The position numbers and the translations under genes were made by a program. From the NCBI GenBank assembly GCA_014896375.1, contig JADBKN010000007.1:1-43549 (forward strand): DNA of 43,549 bases, in the 5' to 3' direction. The DNA comes from Bacillota bacterium (lineage in GTDB: Bacteria; Bacillota; Sulfobacillia; RBS10-35; Bu92). The notes beneath the pieces were generated by a model. The model was not told where the DNA came from and made no database searches. It saw nothing but the letters and a program-made list of their open reading frames with translations. Below, in pieces: positions 17,243 through 27,514 of this stretch. Numbering within the stretch: position 1 is the stretch's first letter; every line of letters begins with the position of its first letter.

Positions 17243-19338
17243 GCCAGGAACCAGTCCAGGTGCCGCCGCAACCGGTCGACGCGGTGGGAGGGCTTGCCCG
17301 TGCGCGTGAAGCCGTGGCTCTCGCCCGGGTAGCGCACAAAGGCGGAGGTCACGCCGCGGCACTGCAGCGCCGCGAACCACTGCTCGGCCTGTTCGATGGG
17401 GCAGCGCTGGTCGAACTCCCCATGCAGGATGAGGGTCGCCGCCTCGACCTGGTCGACGTACTTGAGCGGCGACTCGTTCCAGAGCGCCTCTGCGGCCGTC
17501 CACGGCGTCTTCGCGCCCTCAAGGCGCCCCTTCACAAAGCCGTAGTCCGAGGTGCCGAAGTCGCTCACGAGGTTCGAGATCGTGCCCTGCGTCACGGCGG
17601 CGCGAAAGCGGCGGTCGTGGCTCGTGATCCAGTTGGTCATGAACCCGCCGTAGGAGTTCCCCATGACGCCGAGGCGTTTCGGGTCGACGAACGGCAGACG
17701 GCAGGCGTGGTCGACGAGGGCCATGAGGTCGCGGAAGTCGTCCTCGCCCCAGTGGTAGTCCACCGCGCGCGTGAACGCCTCGCCGTATCCCTGGCTGCCC
17801 CTCGGGTTGCCGTAGACCACGGCGAAGCCGTGTGCGGCGAGGAGCTGGTTCTCGAACATCAGCGTGTAGCCCCACGTGCCGTGCGGACCGCCGTGGATGT
17901 TGAGGACGAGCGGCCGCCGCTCCCCCTGTGCGGCGCCCTTCGGCTTGAGGATCCAGCCTTCCACGGTCCAGCCGCCGGGACCGGTGGCCGTGAAGCGCTC
18001 CGGCTCCACGAGGCCCACTTCCGCGTAGAGATCGTCGTTCACGGCCGTGAGGCGACGCTCGCCGGCGACGCGCACGGACGCGGCGCCCGCCGCCTCGCCC
18101 GTGGCGGGACCTTCCGCCGCCAGCTCCACCACGTAGACGTCGCCGACGGACGTCGCCGTCTCGATGACGAGTGCCGCGCGACGGCCGTCGGCGCTCACGG
18201 AGAAGGACGGCACCACGCGCCGCCCGCCGGGACCGAGGCGCACGGGCGTGGAGGGGCCGCCGGCTCCGGCTGCCCAGAGCGGCTGCTCGCCGCCGTCTGT
18301 GGCGATGAAGAGCACGGTGTCGCCCGGGCCGAGGAGCGGCGGCAGTGACGGCGGCGTGCCGCGCTCGTAGCTGCGGACATGGTTGCCGATGGAGCGGTCG
18401 AAGCCGGGGGTGAGGTCCTCCGGCGCGCCGCCTGGGATGATGCGGTAGAGGTGCTCGTTCGTCGAGCCCTCCGCGTGCCCGTCGTGGCCGAAGAAGAGGA
18501 TCGCGCCGCCGTCGCGCGTGAAGGCGGGGTGCCCGCACTGGCCGTCGAGTGCGGCCGCGCATGCCGGCTCGCCTCCGTCCGCGGGCGCCGTCCAGATCTC
18601 CGTCGTCCCCCAGCGCGCCGTGTCCCGCCGCGGCGGGTAGTGGCGCGTGAAGGCGAGGCGGCGGCCGTCCGGGGACCAAATGGGATCCGCATCATCAAAG
18701 CCGCGCCCTGTGGGGCCGGCCAGCTCCGGCCGCGGCAGCCGGCCGCCGTCGATGACGGTGAGCCTGGGGGCGGCGCCGGCCGGCGCGTCGATCTCAAGGA
18801 CACAGACACGGCGCCGCTTGGGGCCGCGGAAGCCCTCGCCGTCGAGGCGGTAGAACGGTTCGGCGTAGACGCGCGCGGAGGCGGCATACTCCTCGGCCGG
18901 GCCGCGCCAGGGGTGGTCGGGCGGCAGCCCCTCATCGAGGACGGGCGCACTGAAGGCGATGCGGCGGCCGTCGGGGGACCAGGCGACCGGCCCGGCGCCC
19001 TCCGGCGCGCCCTCGACGGGGCGGGCGGGAGCGGCGGGGCGGCCGTCGCTGTCGAGGTCCAGTACGTAGAGCCGGTGGCGGCCCTCGCGGTCGGAGCGGA
19101 AGGCGAGACGGCGGCCGTCCGGGGACCAGCGCGGGGAGTCGTCGCGGCTGCGCCCGTCCGTCAGGTCCCAACTGCGGCCGCTCTCGACATCGACGGCCAC
19201 GATGCGGGAGCGGTAGGCGTCCGCCTGGCGGTCCAGCTCCGTCAGCACGTAGGCCACCAGCGAGCCGTCCGGGGAGATCTGCGCATCCGAGACGAGGCGC
19301 AGGCGGAAAAGGTCTGAAGGCATCAGCGTGCGGGTCAC
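17233..19338 (-). CDS. S9 family prolyl oligopeptidase-type peptidase (acylaminoacyl-peptidase-like)
   Basis: A 701-residue serine peptidase. The N-terminal two-thirds (to ~residue 430) is a beta-propeller with repeated WSPDGRRLAF-type blades; the C-terminal alpha/beta-hydrolase domain has VLNIHGGPHGTWGY (oxyanion), VMGNSYGGFMTNW with nucleophile Ser near residue 562, LILHGEFDQRCP (Asp) and YPGESHGFTRTGK (His). No signal peptide is evident, so it is probably cytosolic and degrades or de-blocks short peptides. GTG at 19338 has GGAGGG about 10 nt upstream; an ATG five codons later (MPSDLF) is possible. One of only two minus-strand genes; divergent from the ileS T-box and convergent with the NUDIX gene. 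Confidence 0.92.
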   Translation of the reverse strand: MTRTLMPSDLFRLRLVSDAQISPDGSLVAYVLTELDRQADAYRSRIVAVDVESGRSWDLTDGRSRDDSPRWSPDGRRLAFRSDREGRHRLYVLDLDSDGRPAAPARPVEGAPEGAGPVAWSPDGRRIAFSAPVLDEGLPPDHPWRGPAEEYAASARVYAEPFYRLDGEGFRGPKRRRVCVLEIDAPAGAAPRLTVIDGGRLPRPELAGPTGRGFDDADPIWSPDGRRLAFTRHYPPRRDTARWGTTEIWTAPADGGEPACAAALDGQCGHPAFTRDGGAILFFGHDGHAEGSTNEHLYRIIPGGAPEDLTPGFDRSIGNHVRSYERGTPPSLPPLLGPGDTVLFIATDGGEQPLWAAGAGGPSTPVRLGPGGRRVVPSFSVSADGRRAALVIETATSVGDVYVVELAAEGPATGEAAGAASVRVAGERRLTAVNDDLYAEVGLVEPERFTATGPGGWTVEGWILKPKGAAQGERRPLVLNIHGGPHGTWGYTLMFENQLLAAHGFAVVYGNPRGSQGYGEAFTRAVDYHWGEDDFRDLMALVDHACRLPFVDPKRLGVMGNSYGGFMTNWITSHDRRFRAAVTQGTISNLVSDFGTSDYGFVKGRLEGAKTPWTAAEALWNESPLKYVDQVEAATLILHGEFDQRCPIEQAEQWFAALQCRGVTSAFVRYPGESHGFTRTGKPSHRVDRLRRHLDWFLAYL

Positions 19339-19404
19339 GTCAGCGGCTCCCTCCGAGGTGGATAGCCAAATATTCGCCGGAAGCCGGCCGAATTCCCCGT
19401 GGAG

Positions 19405-19433
19405 TTGACGCGCCGGCGCAAAACCCCTAGAAT
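19405..19433 (+). promoter_or_regulatory. SigA-type promoter of the ileS T-box transcript
   Basis: TTGACG (19405-19410), 17-bp spacer, TAGAAT (19428-19433). The start point would be near 19440, giving a ~320-nt leader before the ileS start codon. Confidence 0.8.
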
Positions 19434-19439
19434 CCATGG

Positions 19440-19729
19440 CAACTTCAGACACATCGCGACGATGGGGACAGTACGCCGCACCCCCGCGGCCCAGAGAGCC
19501 GGGGATCGGTGCAATCCCGGTGCTGCGGCGCGGCGGAAGATCACCCCGGAGCGGCGGCGCGAACGGAGCCGGCGGCGAGGCCGCCGCTCCCAGTAGACGC
19601 CGACGCGGCGCCGGCGTTAACGGCGCCAGAGAGCCCGGGGCGATGGGGCGGCAAACCGGCCCCCGGTCCGGGAACGAAGGTGGTACCGCGGAACGCCCTT
19701 CCGTCCTTTGGACGAAAGGGCGTTCTTCA
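19440..19729 (+). promoter_or_regulatory. T-box leader (isoleucine-specific) controlling ileS
   Basis: The conserved T-box GGTGGTACCGCG lies at 19679-19690, preceded by GGAACGAA, and directly precedes a terminator stem, the classic antiterminator/terminator switch. Upstream, a large stem I region contains GCGGAAG-ATC-ACC; the ATC at 19540-19542 sits in the expected specifier-loop context and reads as an Ile codon, agreeing with the ileS gene downstream. Uncharged tRNA-Ile would pair with the specifier and the T-box to favour antitermination. The central part (about 19560-19670) is GC-rich and highly structured; I did not resolve stems II and III. Confidence 0.93.
19691..19729 (+). terminator. 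T-box regulated terminator
   Basis: GAACGCCCTT (19691-19700) pairs with AAGGGCGTTC; an inner stem CGTCC/GGACG closes around TTT. It is followed by TTCATTC, a modest T-tract. The 5' arm immediately follows the T-box so the two structures are mutually exclusive. Confidence 0.88.
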
Positions 19730-19761
19730 TTCATGACCGCGATCGATGAGGAGGGTGCCCC

Positions 19762-22575
19762 TTGGACTACCGCAAGACGGTTCTCCTGCCGCAGACCGAC
19801 TTCCCCATGCGCGCGCGCCTGCCCGAGCGCGAGCCGGAGTTCCAGGCGCGTTGGGAGGCGATGCGGCTCTATGAGCGGCTGCGCGAGGCCCGCCGCGGCC
19901 GGCCGAAGTTCGTCCTGCACGACGGCCCGCCGTACGCGAGCGGTACGGCGCACATCGGCACCGCCATGAACAAGGTGCTGAAGGACGTCATCGTGCGCTC
20001 GCACACGATGAACGGCGAGGACGCGCCGTACGTTCCGGGTTGGGACACGCACGGCCTGCCGATCGAGCGGCGCGTGGTGGAGGAGTCGCGCCTGGACTGG
20101 CACGCGGCCGGGGCGCTGGCCGTGCGGGAGAAGTGCCGCGACTACGCCCTGCGCCACATCGACATCATGACGCGCCAGTTCCAGCGCCTCGGCGTACTCG
20201 GCGACTGGGACGGCGCCTACCGCACGCTCGACGGGGCCTTCGAGGCGGCCGAGGTGCGCGTCTTCGGGGAGATGGCGAAGCGCGGCATCATCTATAAGGG
20301 CCTGAAGCCCGTGTACTGGTGCCCGGAGTGCGAGACGGCGCTCGCGGAGGCGGAGATCGAGTACCGGGAGCGGGAGTCGCCCTCCATCTGGGCGGCGTTC
20401 GAGGTCGTCGACGGCCGCGGCCGGCTGCCGCAGGGCACCCGCCTGGCCGTCTGGACGACGACGCCCTGGACGATCCCCGGCAACCTCGCGATCGCCGTGC
20501 ACCCGGACGTGGAGTATTGGCTCCTGGAGACGGCAGCGGGCCTCTTGGTCCTCGCGAAGGAGCGGGCGGAGGCGGCCCTGCGGGCGACGGGCCTCCTCGC
20601 CGGCGGGCACGGCGCCGCCGCCGAGGGGGCGGGCGCGGAGGAGACGCCGGCGCCCGGGGCGGCGCTGCAGCCCGTGCGCTCCTTTCTCGGCCGCGAGCTT
20701 GAGGGGGTGACCTACCGCCACCCGCTCTACGGGCGCGTCTCGCCGGTCGTTCTGGGGGAGCACGTCACGACGGACGACGGCACCGGGCTCGTGCACACGG
20801 CGCCCGGCCACGGCCACGAGGACTTCGAGGTGGGGCGGCGCTACGGTCTTGAGATCCTCGTCCCCGTCGACGCGCGCGGCCGCATGACGGAGGCGGCCGG
20901 CCCCTTCGCGGGCCTCGCCGTGCACGAGGCCAACGGGCGCATCCGCGAGGCCCTGCGCGAAGCCGGCGCGCTCCTCGCCGCCGGCACCATCCGCCACCAG
21001 TACGCGCACTGCTGGCGCTGCCACACGCCGGTCCTCTACCGCGCGACGGAGCAGTGGTTCGCGGACATCGACCGCATCCGCGAGGCGGCGATGGCGGCCG
21101 CCGGGGAGGTCGACTGGATCCCGCACTGGGGCGCGAGCCGCATGCGGGAGATGGTCGCCGGCCGCGGCGACTGGTGTCTCTCCCGGCAGCGCGTGTGGGG
21201 CGTGCCCATCCCGGTCTTCTACTGCCGCGCCTGCGGCGAGGCGCTGATCGACGACGCTTCCATCGAAGCCGTGGCGGCGCTCTTCGAGCGCGAGGGCTCC
21301 GACGCCTGGTGGCGTCGTGAGGCGGCGGAGATCCTGCCCCCCGGCACGCGCTGCCGCCGCTGCGGGGCCGCGGAGTTCCGCAAGGAGACCGACATCTTCG
21401 ACGTCTGGTTCGATTCCGGCTGCACGCACGCCGCGGTGCTCGCGGTGCGGCCGGAGCTCACCTGGCCGGCCGACCTCTACCTTGAAGGGCACAACGACCA
21501 GTTCCGCGGCTGGTACCAGTCGTCGCTCCTCACCGCCGTCGCCACGCGCGGCCGTGCGCCCTACAAGCAGGTGCTGTCGCACGGCTTCGTCGTCGACGCC
21601 GAGGGCCGGCACATGCACAAGTCCTGGGGGAACGTCGTCGACCCGATCGACGTGGTCCATCGCTTCGGCGCCGACGTCTTCCGCATGTGGGTCGTGTCGA
21701 CGGACTACACGGCCGACGTGCGCATCGGCGACGCGCTCCTCGAGCAGGTGGCCGAGGCCTACCGCAAGGTCCGCAACACCCTGCGCTTCCTCCTCGGGAA
21801 CCTGAGCGGCTTCGACCCGCAACGGGATCTCATCGAGGCGGACGAGCTGCCCACCTTCGACCGCTGGGCGGTGCACCGTGCAGCGGAACTACAGGAGGCG
21901 GTGCGCGAGGCCTACCTGCGCTACGAGTTCCGCACGGTCTACAACCTCATTCACACGTTCTGCGTGAACGACCTCTCCTCGTTCTACCTGAACGCGCGCA
22001 AGGACGCGCTCTACACGCTGGCGCCGGAGGCGCCGGAGCGGCGCGCGGCGCGCGCCGCCCTCTGGTGGCTGGCGCGGGCCCTCGTGGCGTGGATCGCGCC
22101 CATCCTGCCGCACACGGCGGAAGAGGTGTGGGACCATCTGCCGAAGGCTCCCGGGGAGCCCGAAAGCGTCCACCTCACGGAGTGGCCGTCCCTGCCGCCC
22201 CGCGCCGAGCGCGCCGCCGCGCGCGTGGAGGCTCTCTTGAAGGTGCGCGACGAGGTCCTGCGCAAGCTGGAGGAGGCGCGCGCCGCGGGTGTGGTGCGCG
22301 AGACGGCGGAGGCGCGCGTGGAGCTGCGCGTGCCGGAGGCGGACGCGCGGCTTCTCCAGGAGTGGGGCGAGGCGGCGCTGGCGGAGGCGCTCGTGGTGGC
22401 GGAGGTGCGCGTGGAAGCGGATCCCGGGGGCGGGGTGGCGGTGGCGGTGACCCCGACCGGATACCCCAAGTGCGAGCGCTGCTGGCGGTACGTGGAGGAC
22501 GTCGGCCGCTCGGAGGCGCACCCGGGCCTCTGCGGGCGCTGCGTGGACGTGCTGGCGGCGATGCGGGCGGGCTAG
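19762..22575 (+). CDS. ileS: Isoleucyl-tRNA synthetase
   Basis: Charges tRNA-Ile. The 937-residue class I synthetase is of the type with a C-terminal zinc site (CERCWRY and LCGRC, Cys904/907/924/927). The nucleotide site is [19 protein letters not shown]: the HIGH signature reads HIGT (64-67). The second signature reads HMHKS (617-621) instead of KMSKS, keeping the critical second Lys. [16 protein letters not shown] and the [19 protein letters not shown] segment belong to the editing domain; [11 protein letters not shown] and [15 protein letters not shown] are also present. TTG 19762 has GAGGAGGG 6 nt upstream. Controlled by the upstream T-box. Its stop codon lies inside a 13-bp palindrome. 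Confidence 0.96.
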   Translation: MDYRKTVLLPQTDFPMRARLPEREPEFQARWEAMRLYERLREARRGRPKFVLHDGPPYASGTAHIGTAMNKVLKDVIVRSHTMNGEDAPYVPGWDTHGLPIERRVVEESRLDWHAAGALAVREKCRDYALRHIDIMTRQFQRLGVLGDWDGAYRTLDGAFEAAEVRVFGEMAKRGIIYKGLKPVYWCPECETALAEAEIEYRERESPSIWAAFEVVDGRGRLPQGTRLAVWTTTPWTIPGNLAIAVHPDVEYWLLETAAGLLVLAKERAEAALRATGLLAGGHGAAAEGAGAEETPAPGAALQPVRSFLGRELEGVTYRHPLYGRVSPVVLGEHVTTDDGTGLVHTAPGHGHEDFEVGRRYGLEILVPVDARGRMTEAAGPFAGLAVHEANGRIREALREAGALLAAGTIRHQYAHCWRCHTPVLYRATEQWFADIDRIREAAMAAAGEVDWIPHWGASRMREMVAGRGDWCLSRQRVWGVPIPVFYCRACGEALIDDASIEAVAALFEREGSDAWWRREAAEILPPGTRCRRCGAAEFRKETDIFDVWFDSGCTHAAVLAVRPELTWPADLYLEGHNDQFRGWYQSSLLTAVATRGRAPYKQVLSHGFVVDAEGRHMHKSWGNVVDPIDVVHRFGADVFRMWVVSTDYTADVRIGDALLEQVAEAYRKVRNTLRFLLGNLSGFDPQRDLIEADELPTFDRWAVHRAAELQEAVREAYLRYEFRTVYNLIHTFCVNDLSSFYLNARKDALYTLAPEAPERRAARAALWWLARALVAWIAPILPHTAEEVWDHLPKAPGEPESVHLTEWPSLPPRAERAAARVEALLKVRDEVLRKLEEARAAGVVRETAEARVELRVPEADARLLQEWGEAALAEALVVAEVRVEADPGGGVAVAVTPTGYPKCERCWRYVEDVGRSEAHPGLCGRCVDVLAAMRAG

Positions 22576-22588
22576 CCGCCCGCATCGC
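22558..22588. terminator. Palindrome spanning the ileS stop codon, possible bidirectional terminator
   Basis: A 13-bp perfect inverted repeat (arms 22558-22570 and 22576-22588) with the 5-nt loop GCTAG, whose TAG is the ileS stop. It sits between the convergent ileS and M32 genes. There is no T-run on either side, so termination would depend on Rho or on pausing. Confidence 0.5.
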
Positions 22589-22603
22589 GCCCGCGGGGGA
22601 GGG

Positions 22604-24124
<1,521 letters not shown>

Positions 24125-24195
24125 GCGTGCGCTCCTCCCGGTGGAAATCGCTTCGGGATTCGAAACAACCGTGAGAAAATCCTCTCGGACGGTGC

Positions 24196-24843
24196 ATGGG
24201 AATCCTCGGGAGAGGTTTCAACCCGCATGAAGAGGTGAGCGATGTGGAGGCAGGCGGGCGGTCCGGCGGCGAGGCGCCGCAGGCGCGGGGCGGGGAGGGC
24301 GTGCGTCCGGTGGTGGAGTCCCGGCGTACCCTCTTGGCACACCCGCGGATGCGCGTGGACGAGGCGCTATTGCGCTTCCCCTCCGGGGCGACGCAACGTT
24401 ACGTCTACCGGCCGCGAGGCAAGGACGTCGTCTCCGTGGTGGCGCTCACGGAGCGCGGCACGCTGCTCCTCGTCCGACAGTACCGCTTCCCGGTGGACGA
24501 CTGGACGATCGAACTGCCGGCCGGCAGCGTGGAGCCGGGGGAGACGCCGGAAGAGGCGGCGGAGCGGGAGCTCCTTGAGGAGACGGGCCACCGCGCGAGC
24601 CACTGGGCGCGCCTCGGCACCGTGTGGCAGAGCCCGGCGGCGAGCGACCTGCGCCACCACTACTTCCTCGCGCGCGGCTGCCGGCCGCACGCGCCCGTGA
24701 AGGCGGACGAGCTGGAAGCCGTGGAGTGCGTGGAATGGACGGAGGAGGAGCTGCGCCGCGCGCTCGCCGGGGAGCGGCCGCTCTCGATGCAGGTGCACGC
24801 CGGGCTGGCGCTCTACTGGCTGAGGCTCGGGCGGCTGCGGTGA
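24196..24843 (+). CDS. ADP-ribose pyrophosphatase-type NUDIX hydrolase
   Basis: A NUDIX hydrolase resembling NudF/ADP-sugar diphosphatases: MRVDEALLRFPSGATQRYVYRPRG, VVALTERGTLLLVRQYRFPVDDWTIELPAGSVEPGETPEEAAERELLEETGHRAS holds the complete NUDIX box (GX5EX7REUXEEXG), and SPAASDLRHHYFLARGC plus EAVECVEW follow. It hydrolyses ADP-ribose or related nucleotide sugars. ATG 24196 gives 215 residues, but GTG at 24244 has GAGGTGA 5 nt upstream and would remove a non-conserved N-terminus; I consider it equally likely. The 3' end overlaps the next gene by GTGA. Confidence 0.88.
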   Translation: MGILGRGFNPHEEVSDVEAGGRSGGEAPQARGGEGVRPVVESRRTLLAHPRMRVDEALLRFPSGATQRYVYRPRGKDVVSVVALTERGTLLLVRQYRFPVDDWTIELPAGSVEPGETPEEAAERELLEETGHRASHWARLGTVWQSPAASDLRHHYFLARGCRPHAPVKADELEAVECVEWTEEELRRALAGERPLSMQVHAGLALYWLRLGRLR

Positions 24844-25772
24844 GCCTGCTCTTCGTCTTCGCAGACGGCGTGGGCTACGCGCCTTGCGGGCCGCGGAACC
24901 CGCTCTGGTCTCCCGGCCTGCCGCGTCTGGAAGCGCTCGCCGGATGGCGGCTCTGCGGCGCGGAGACGGAGTGGGGGCTTGTCCACCGGTCGGAGGACGG
25001 GCGCGCGGCCGTCGCGCTCTTGGACGCCACCCTCGGAGTGGACGGCCTCCCCCAGAGCGGCACCGGCCAGGCGGCGCTCTTCGGCGGCTTCAATGCGGCG
25101 AAGCTTGAGGGGCGGCACGTGCCGGCCTTCCCGACGCGCGCCATCCGCGAGGCTCTGGAGGGGCAGAACCTCTTCAAGGCCGTGCATGCGCGCGGCGGGC
25201 GCGCCGTCTTCCTCAACGCCTACCGCACGGCCTTCTTCGAAGGCGAGCGGCCGCGCCACGCCCGGCTCTCCTGCACGACGGCCGCCTATGCGGCGATCGG
25301 CCTGCCCTTCCGCACCGTCGACGACCTCAACGCCGGTCGCGCCGTGGCCTTCGACATCACGGGGGCGCGCCTCCGGGAGGTCGAGCCGCGCGCCGCGCTG
25401 CGCACGCCGGAGGAGGCCGGCGCCGTGGCGGCGCGCGTGGCGCTGGAGGAGGCGGAGCTCGCCGTCTTCGAGTACTTCCTCACCGACCGCGCCGGCCACC
25501 TGCAGGACGAGGCGCTGGCCGCGGAGACGCTGGACGCGCTCGACCGCTTCCTCGCCGGCGCCTGGGAGGTGCTCGCGCCGCGCGGCGGCCGTCTCTTCCT
25601 CACGAGCGACCACGGCAACCTCGAGGATCTCAGCGTGCGCACGCACACGCGGCGGCCGGTGCCGGCCGTGGCGCTCGGCCCCGGCGCGATCCAGGCGCTG
25701 GCGGGCGCGCGCGGCATCGAGGACGTCCCGCAGGCGCTTGTCGCATGGCTGGAGCACAGCGAGGCACACTGA
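24840..25772 (+). CDS. Alkaline-phosphatase-superfamily metalloenzyme (phosphoglycerate/phosphopentomutase-like)
   Basis: A 310-residue protein of the metalloenzyme superfamily that includes cofactor-independent phosphoglycerate mutase and phosphopentomutase. It starts MSLLFVFADGVGYAP (first metal Asp), carries GVDGLPQSGTGQAALFGGFNAAK with the active-site Ser/Thr, EYFLTDRAGHLQD and LFLTSDHGNLEDLSVRTHTRRPVPAVALG with the Asp-His-Gly-Asn metal motif and His-Thr-Arg-Arg end. It is shorter than either named mutase, so the exact substrate is uncertain. GTG start overlaps the NUDIX stop; both genes are probably co-expressed. Confidence 0.78.
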   Translation: MSLLFVFADGVGYAPCGPRNPLWSPGLPRLEALAGWRLCGAETEWGLVHRSEDGRAAVALLDATLGVDGLPQSGTGQAALFGGFNAAKLEGRHVPAFPTRAIREALEGQNLFKAVHARGGRAVFLNAYRTAFFEGERPRHARLSCTTAAYAAIGLPFRTVDDLNAGRAVAFDITGARLREVEPRAALRTPEEAGAVAARVALEEAELAVFEYFLTDRAGHLQDEALAAETLDALDRFLAGAWEVLAPRGGRLFLTSDHGNLEDLSVRTHTRRPVPAVALGPGAIQALAGARGIEDVPQALVAWLEHSEAH

Positions 25773-25790
25773 GGCGCGGGGGATCCGCCC

Positions 25791-26105
25791 ATGGAGGGAC
25801 CGCGCACGAACGGCGCCTCGCCGCTTCTCCGGCGCCTCCTGGCGCGCATCGAGCGGCTGCTGATGGCGCTGGAGCGCGCCGAGATCGCCGACTACGTGGC
25901 GCTCTACGAGCACCCCAAGCGCCTTCTCTGGTACAACTTCATGGCCGGCGTGGCGCGCGGCGTGGGGACGGCCGTGGGCTTCACGCTGCTCGGGGCGCTC
26001 ATCATCCAGACGCTGCGCTGGTTCAACGTGCTCAACCTGCCCGTGGTGGGCAAGTTCATCGCGGAGGTCGTGAAGATCGTCAACCGTGAACTTGGGTATC
26101 ACTAA
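25791..26105 (+). CDS. DUF5665-like small membrane protein
   Basis: A 104-residue protein with a helical N-terminus (LLARIERLLMALERAEIADYVALYEHPKRLLWYNF) and one hydrophobic segment (MAGVARGVGTAVGFTLLGALIIQTLRWF), ending in a short amphipathic tail. The ADYV-L-P-RL---NF--G--RG-G-A-GFT pattern is that of the DUF5665 family found in spore-forming Firmicutes, of unknown function. It lies between the phosphatase-superfamily gene and yteA. Confidence 0.8.
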   Translation: MEGPRTNGASPLLRRLLARIERLLMALERAEIADYVALYEHPKRLLWYNFMAGVARGVGTAVGFTLLGALIIQTLRWFNVLNLPVVGKFIAEVVKIVNRELGYH

Positions 26106-26126
26106 GGGCACGAAGGAGGACGGCCG

Positions 26127-26930
26127 ATGGATGCCCAGGTTCGCGCGTACTTCCGCCGCCTTCTCTTGGAGCGGGCGGACGAGTTCCGCCGGCGGCGCCG
26201 CTCCCTGGAGGAGGGCGGCTTCGCCGGCTCGCTGGGCGAGTCGCTCGGGGAGCTGTCCACGTACGACAACCACCCGGCCGACATCGGCGGCGAGCTCCAG
26301 TTCCGCTCCCAGGACCTGGCCTTCCGGGCCGAGGCCGACGGCGCCCTGGAGCGTGTGCAGGCGGCCCTCGCGCGGCTCGACGACGGCACGTACGGACTGT
26401 GCCTGAGGTGCGGCCGCGGCATCGACCGCGACCGCCTGGAGGCGCTTCCGGAAGCGGAGCTCTGCCTTGCGTGCCAGCAGCGCGCGGAGGCGGAGGCGTC
26501 GCTGGCCGCGAGGGCGGGCGGCCGCGGCGGTCGCCCCGTGGAGGAGGCGGCGCTGTCTCCGCCCTTCGGCCGCACGTTCACCGACGGCACGGACAACGCA
26601 GCCTATGACGGCGAGGATGCGTGGCAGGACGCGGCCCGCCACGGCACGTCGGAGACGCCGAGCGACGTCCAACCTCAGGAGCCGCGGCCCATGGAATACC
26701 CGGACGTATACGAGGACGCGGAGGAACCGGTCGGTGTGGCGCAGGCGGTGGAGATGGCGCCGATGCGCGACGCCGCGTACGAGTGGGTGGAGGCGGGCGC
26801 CCCCCTGGAGGAGGACGGCGAGGGGCGATTGCTCGCGTACGTCGAGGATCTGGACCGGGAGGAGCTGGACGACGTCGCCGGACCCGGCGGGCGGCGCGCG
26901 GACGAGGACGCGCCTCCGCCGACGGTCTGA
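26127..26930 (+). CDS. yteA: YteA-family DksA/TraR-type zinc-finger sporulation protein
   Basis: A 267-residue protein. The N-terminal helical part has ELSTYDNHPADIGGELQFRSQDL, typical of YteA; the C4 zinc finger CLRCGRGIDRDRLEALPEAELCLAC is at about residues 91-115. The tail is acidic and includes ENA-type motifs (DGTDNAAYDGEDAWQD and ARHGTSETPSDVQ), then Glu/Asp-rich segments up to the C-terminus, matching the long form found in spore formers. DksA-like proteins bind the RNA polymerase secondary channel; YteA is associated with sporulation but its exact role is open. AAGGAGG precedes the ATG. Confidence 0.87.
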   Translation: MDAQVRAYFRRLLLERADEFRRRRRSLEEGGFAGSLGESLGELSTYDNHPADIGGELQFRSQDLAFRAEADGALERVQAALARLDDGTYGLCLRCGRGIDRDRLEALPEAELCLACQQRAEAEASLAARAGGRGGRPVEEAALSPPFGRTFTDGTDNAAYDGEDAWQDAARHGTSETPSDVQPQEPRPMEYPDVYEDAEEPVGVAQAVEMAPMRDAAYEWVEAGAPLEEDGEGRLLAYVEDLDREELDDVAGPGGRRADEDAPPPTV

Positions 26931-26977
26931 AGCGGCTGCGCTCCACCTGCTGCGCGGACGCCGCCCCGCCGCGGCTC

Positions 26978-26986
26978 TGCTATGAT
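26978..26986 (+). promoter_or_regulatory. Extended -10 promoter for lspA-rluD
   Basis: TGCTATGAT is a good extended -10 element (TGnTATGAT); no -35 box is evident at the right distance. The start would be near 26993. Confidence 0.5.
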
Positions 26987-27005
26987 TAGCGTCGGTGACC
27001 ATCGG

Positions 27006-27024
27006 GCGGTCCCTTTGGGACCGC
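27006..27024 (+). promoter_or_regulatory. Leader hairpin before lspA
   Basis: A perfect 8-bp stem GCGGTCCC/GGGACCGC with a TTT loop, located between the candidate promoter and the GGAGG ribosome-binding site of lspA. No T-run follows, so a regulatory or mRNA-stabilising role is likelier than termination. Confidence 0.4.
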
Positions 27025-27040
27025 GGGCGGAGGCGCGACG

Positions 27041-27514
27041 TTGCGGAGCGCGGTGTGGCGGGCGGCGGCCGCGGCCGTCGTCGCGTTCGGGCTCGACTTT
27101 GCCAGCAAGCGGATCGTGGAGCGGGCGCTGCGCCCGGGGGAGACGGTGCCGCTCCTGCCGGGCGTCTTCGACCTGACCTTCGTCCGCAACTCCGGTGCCG
27201 CCTTCAGCCTGCTGCAAGGGCACGCCGCACTGCTCGTCGTCGTCACCTTCGCCGTCTTCGCGCTTTTCGCCGCCTACTGGAAAGAGCTCGCCGCTCTGGG
27301 CGGCGCGGCCCAGGCCGGCGCCGGGCTCGTCCTGGGAGGCGCGATGGGCAATCTCGTCGACCGCCTTCGTTACGGGGAAGTCATCGACTTCCTCCACCTG
27401 CACCACTGGCCCGTCTTCAACGTCGCGGACACCTGCGTGGTGACCGGCGGGCTGCTCGTGGCCTGGGCCGTCTATCGCGGCCCGGCCGCCGGGGAGGGAC
27501 GCCATGAGACCTGA
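27041..27514 (+). CDS. lspA: Lipoprotein signal peptidase LspA
   Basis: The membrane aspartic peptidase that removes signal peptides from diacylglyceryl-modified prolipoproteins. The 157-residue protein has four membrane segments and the family motifs [41 protein letters not shown] and [11 protein letters not shown]; the catalytic pair should be Asp116 and Asp130. It starts at TTG 27041 after GGAGG. lspA directly upstream of rluD (overlap 11 bp) is a conserved Firmicutes arrangement. Confidence 0.95.
   Translation: MRSAVWRAAAAAVVAFGLDFASKRIVERALRPGETVPLLPGVFDLTFVRNSGAAFSLLQGHAALLVVVTFAVFALFAAYWKELAALGGAAQAGAGLVLGGAMGNLVDRLRYGEVIDFLHLHHWPVFNVADTCVVTGGLLVAWAVYRGPAAGEGRHET

Noticed and set aside
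18379-19317. Long plus-strand reading frame opposite the S9 peptidase.
   Set aside because: Its translation is a shadow of the propeller repeats (GDR/AVRG patterns) with no ribosome-binding site or family motifs.
17233-21876. A single 1547-residue minus-strand protein covering the S9 peptidase and the antisense of ileS.
   Set aside because: Only the part below 19338 has peptidase motifs; the rest is the mirror of ileS and lacks domain structure.
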